Assembly (NCBI GenBank): GCA_965214625.1
Contig: OZ243962.1
Location: forward strand, 1,922,001 to 1,986,000
Length of the DNA: 64,000 nt
Source: G965214625 sp965214625
GTDB lineage: Bacteria; Pseudomonadota; Gammaproteobacteria; Arenicellales; Poriferihabitantaceae
Direction of reading: 5' to 3'
A model generated the notes under the pieces. That model was given only the letters and a program-made list of their open reading frames with translations, did not search any database and was not told the DNA's origin. The position numbers and the translations under genes are program-made. Of the stretch, positions 62,108 through 64,000 are shown piece by piece; within the stretch, counting starts at the first letter, position 1; each line of letters starts with the position of its first letter.

Positions 62108-63007
62108 ATGACTTATCCGAGAGACATGGCGGGCTACGGGGAACAAGGCCCGCATCCGAAGTGGCCGAACCGGGCCCGTGTGGCGGTCCAGTTCGTCATC
62201 AACTATGAAGAAGGGGCAGAAAACAATATCCTGCATGGCGATGCGGCATCCGAGGCGTTCTTGTCCGAAATAATCGGCGCACAGCCCTATCCAGGCATGC
62301 GCCATCCCAATATGGAATCCATCTATGAATTCGGTTCGCGTGCTGGATTTTGGCGTTTGTATCGCCTGTTCACTGAACGCGATATTCCGGTTACCGTATT
62401 CGGTGTCGCCATGGCGATGCAGAGAAACCGACAGGCAGTGGATGCCATGCTTCGGGCTGACTGGGAGGTTGCCAGTCACGGCTACCGCTGGATAGACTAT
62501 CAACATATGAACGTCCAGCAGGAAATCGAGCATCTTCACCAGGCCATTGATATTCATACCCGGTTGACGGGTAGCCCTCCTGAAGGACTGTATCTTGGCA
62601 GAACGAGTCCCAATACCCATCGGATTACCGCAGAACACGGTGGATTCGTGTACAGTGCCGACAGTTATGCTGATGAACTGCCCTACTGGATTACCCGGTA
62701 CAAAAAGCCGCTGTTGATGGTTCCTTATACGCTGGATGTCAATGACATGCGGTTTGCCACTGCACAGGGCTTCAATACAGGGGACCAATTCCATGCTTAT
62801 TTGAAAGATACGTTTGATACACTCTATCTCGAAGGCGAACGGTCCCCCAAATTGATGTCGGTCGGGTTGCACTGTCGGCTGGTGGGACGGCCGGGACGGG
62901 CGCGGGCATTGGCACGTTTTTTGGACTATATTCTGTCCAAACAGTCGGTCTGGCTTGCACGCAGGATTGATATTGCGAAACACTGGATGACCTATTTTCC
63001 GCTATGA
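62108..63007 (+). CDS. puuE: Allantoinase PuuE, metal-independent polysaccharide-deacetylase-like type
   Basis: Hydrolyses allantoin to allantoate. From ATG 62108 (just after the puuD stop) 299 residues; an ATG at 62078 inside puuD is possible. The N-terminus YPRDMAGYGEQGPHPKWPNRARVAVQFVINYEEGAENNILHGD closely follows PuuE of Pseudomonas. PYPGMRHPNMESIYEFGSRAGFWRL and the C-terminal SVGLHCRLVGRPGRARALARFLDYIL are also family-specific. This type lacks the classical metal-binding His cluster of amidohydrolase allantoinases. It overlaps the allantoicase gene by four bases. Confidence 0.94.
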   Translation: MTYPRDMAGYGEQGPHPKWPNRARVAVQFVINYEEGAENNILHGDAASEAFLSEIIGAQPYPGMRHPNMESIYEFGSRAGFWRLYRLFTERDIPVTVFGVAMAMQRNRQAVDAMLRADWEVASHGYRWIDYQHMNVQQEIEHLHQAIDIHTRLTGSPPEGLYLGRTSPNTHRITAEHGGFVYSADSYADELPYWITRYKKPLLMVPYTLDVNDMRFATAQGFNTGDQFHAYLKDTFDTLYLEGERSPKLMSVGLHCRLVGRPGRARALARFLDYILSKQSVWLARRIDIAKHWMTYFPL

Positions 63008-63984
63008 ATGATTTTTCTACCCGCTGGGTCAATTTGACGTCTGCCAGATTGGGCGCCATTGCGCTGGCCTGCAGTGATGAATTCTTTGCCCCGATGTACC
63101 GCATGCTGAAGGACGAACCGCCGGTCTTTATTGACGGAAAGTACGACGATCACGGGAAGTGGATGGATGGCTGGGAGTCCCGGCGCAAACGCGGCGAGGG
63201 CCATGACTGGTGTATTGTCAAGATGGCACGTCCCGGTGTGGTACACGCCGTTGAGATTGACACGACACATTTCACCGGCAATTACCCCCCTGCGGCCTCT
63301 TTGGAGGCGTGTCATTACGAGGGGCAGCAGCCAGATAATGCCGTGAAATGGCAGCAATTGATTCCCCGGACACCGTTACAGGGGAACAGCGTCTATCAAC
63401 AGGTGGTTCACAATCACCATGTCTATACGCATCTGCGTTTGCACATGTACCCGGATGGAGGTATCGCCCGATTACGCGTTTATGGCACACCGTTCGTCGA
63501 TTGGACGCGTGTGGTAAAAGGCCAGTCGGTGGATATCGCGGCGGCCCGTAACGGCGGTGTGGCATTGGCCTGCAACAACGAACATTTCGGCAAGATGAAC
63601 AATCTGCTTCTGCCTGGCCGGGGCAGTAATATGGGCGATGGATGGGAAACCCGTCGACGCAGGGAACCCGGCAACGACTGGGTGGTGATTGCGTTGGCGC
63701 GCGCCGGGCAGATTACAGGTATCGAGATAGATACCGCGCATTTTAAGGGCAACTATCCGGACCGGTGCAGCATTCAGGGGGCCATTTCGCCGAATATCAA
63801 TCCGGAGACGCTGGAAAAGGACAGCGAATCGTGGCCTGAACTGCTGCCTCAGGTGAATCTTCACCCAGACCGCGAACATCGCTTTGCTGATGAGTTGACG
63901 GACCTCGGCAAAGTGACCCATGTGAGGTTGAACATTTATCCCGATGGCGGTATCAGTCGACTTCGGATTTTTGCGAAACCGTAG
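63004..63984 (+). CDS. alc: Allantoicase
   Basis: Splits allantoate to ureidoglycolate and urea. 326 residues built from two homologous halves: each has a GWESRR/GWETRR motif (MDGWESRRKRGEGHDWCIVKMARPGVV; GDGWETRRRREPGNDWVVIALARAGQI), an EIDTxHFxGNYP motif and a MYPDGGIARLRVYG/IYPDGGISRLRIFA ending. Its start overlaps puuE (ATGA). Last complete gene of the window. Confidence 0.96.
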   Translation: MNDFSTRWVNLTSARLGAIALACSDEFFAPMYRMLKDEPPVFIDGKYDDHGKWMDGWESRRKRGEGHDWCIVKMARPGVVHAVEIDTTHFTGNYPPAASLEACHYEGQQPDNAVKWQQLIPRTPLQGNSVYQQVVHNHHVYTHLRLHMYPDGGIARLRVYGTPFVDWTRVVKGQSVDIAAARNGGVALACNNEHFGKMNNLLLPGRGSNMGDGWETRRRREPGNDWVVIALARAGQITGIEIDTAHFKGNYPDRCSIQGAISPNINPETLEKDSESWPELLPQVNLHPDREHRFADELTDLGKVTHVRLNIYPDGGISRLRIFAKP

Positions 63985-64000
63985 ATGAAGCGCGAAGGGA
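63985..64000 (+). other. Possible start of the next gene, cut by the window edge
   Basis: An ATG follows the allantoicase stop without any gap and stays open for the five codons left. A ureidoglycolate-processing or hydroxyisourate/OHCU gene would be expected next in such a cluster, but this cannot be judged from five codons. Confidence 0.3.

Overview
The window looks like chromosome from a free-living, aerobic, probably marine gammaproteobacterium. The signs are single-chain PurL of about 1,300 residues, an ETF:ubiquinone oxidoreductase, an Fpr-type ferredoxin reductase, NudC with its zinc module, the xni-sbcD-sbcC set, a TRAP transporter and several acyl-CoA enzymes. No rRNA, tRNA or CRISPR array was seen. 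Base composition is mostly moderate, except for two clearly GC-richer patches (hipBA and nhaA) that look acquired. Species cannot be assigned from sequence alone.

Layout. 1-6338: the end of dapA, purL and a 4-coumarate-CoA-ligase-like enzyme. 6988-8596: a hipBA toxin-antitoxin pair in GC-rich DNA. 9072-20040: core metabolism (ETF-QO, argD, fpr, nudC, typA, argB, metK, ahcY). 20185-25148: a TRAP transporter whose large subunit carries an extra C-terminal domain of about 330 residues predicted to be helical and coiled-coil. A terminator separates the binding protein gene from the two membrane genes. 25708-26826: a SABATH-type carboxyl methyltransferase, rare in bacteria. 27470-29247: a GC-rich nhaA flanked by remnants of an integrase and a type I restriction subunit. 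29333-36757: sbcC, sbcD, xni, folE and a DUF2797 gene. 36769-44887: an acyl-CoA catabolic block with two CoA ligases, an aminoglycoside-phosphotransferase-fold kinase paired with an ACAD10/11-type dehydrogenase, two HCCA-isomerase-like proteins and a C45 acyltransferase or hydrolase. 45000-45846: a broken AbrB/VapB-type antitoxin beside an intact ribbon-helix-helix/ParE pair.

45995-63984 is dominated by purine catabolism. It holds xanthine dehydrogenase (xdhA, xdhB) with its maturation factor xdhC, an 8-oxoguanine-deaminase-like amidohydrolase, a nucleoside-type ABC importer (ATPase, two permeases, BMP binding protein), a RutR-like TetR regulator, membrane urate hydroxylase PuuD with a C-terminal cytochrome c, allantoinase PuuE and allantoicase. 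Together these take (oxidised) purines through urate and allantoin to ureidoglycolate and urea. The hydroxyisourate and OHCU steps and ureidoglycolate breakdown are not in the window.

The most informative observation is a 16-base sequence, TGACTATTTGGTCAAC, present in both divergent promoter regions of the purine block: upstream of xdhA and upstream of the ABC importer. It closely matches the known E. coli RutR operator (TTGACCA-N2-TGGTCAA). With a RutR-like gene in the same cluster, this suggests a local RutR-type regulon for purine rather than pyrimidine breakdown.
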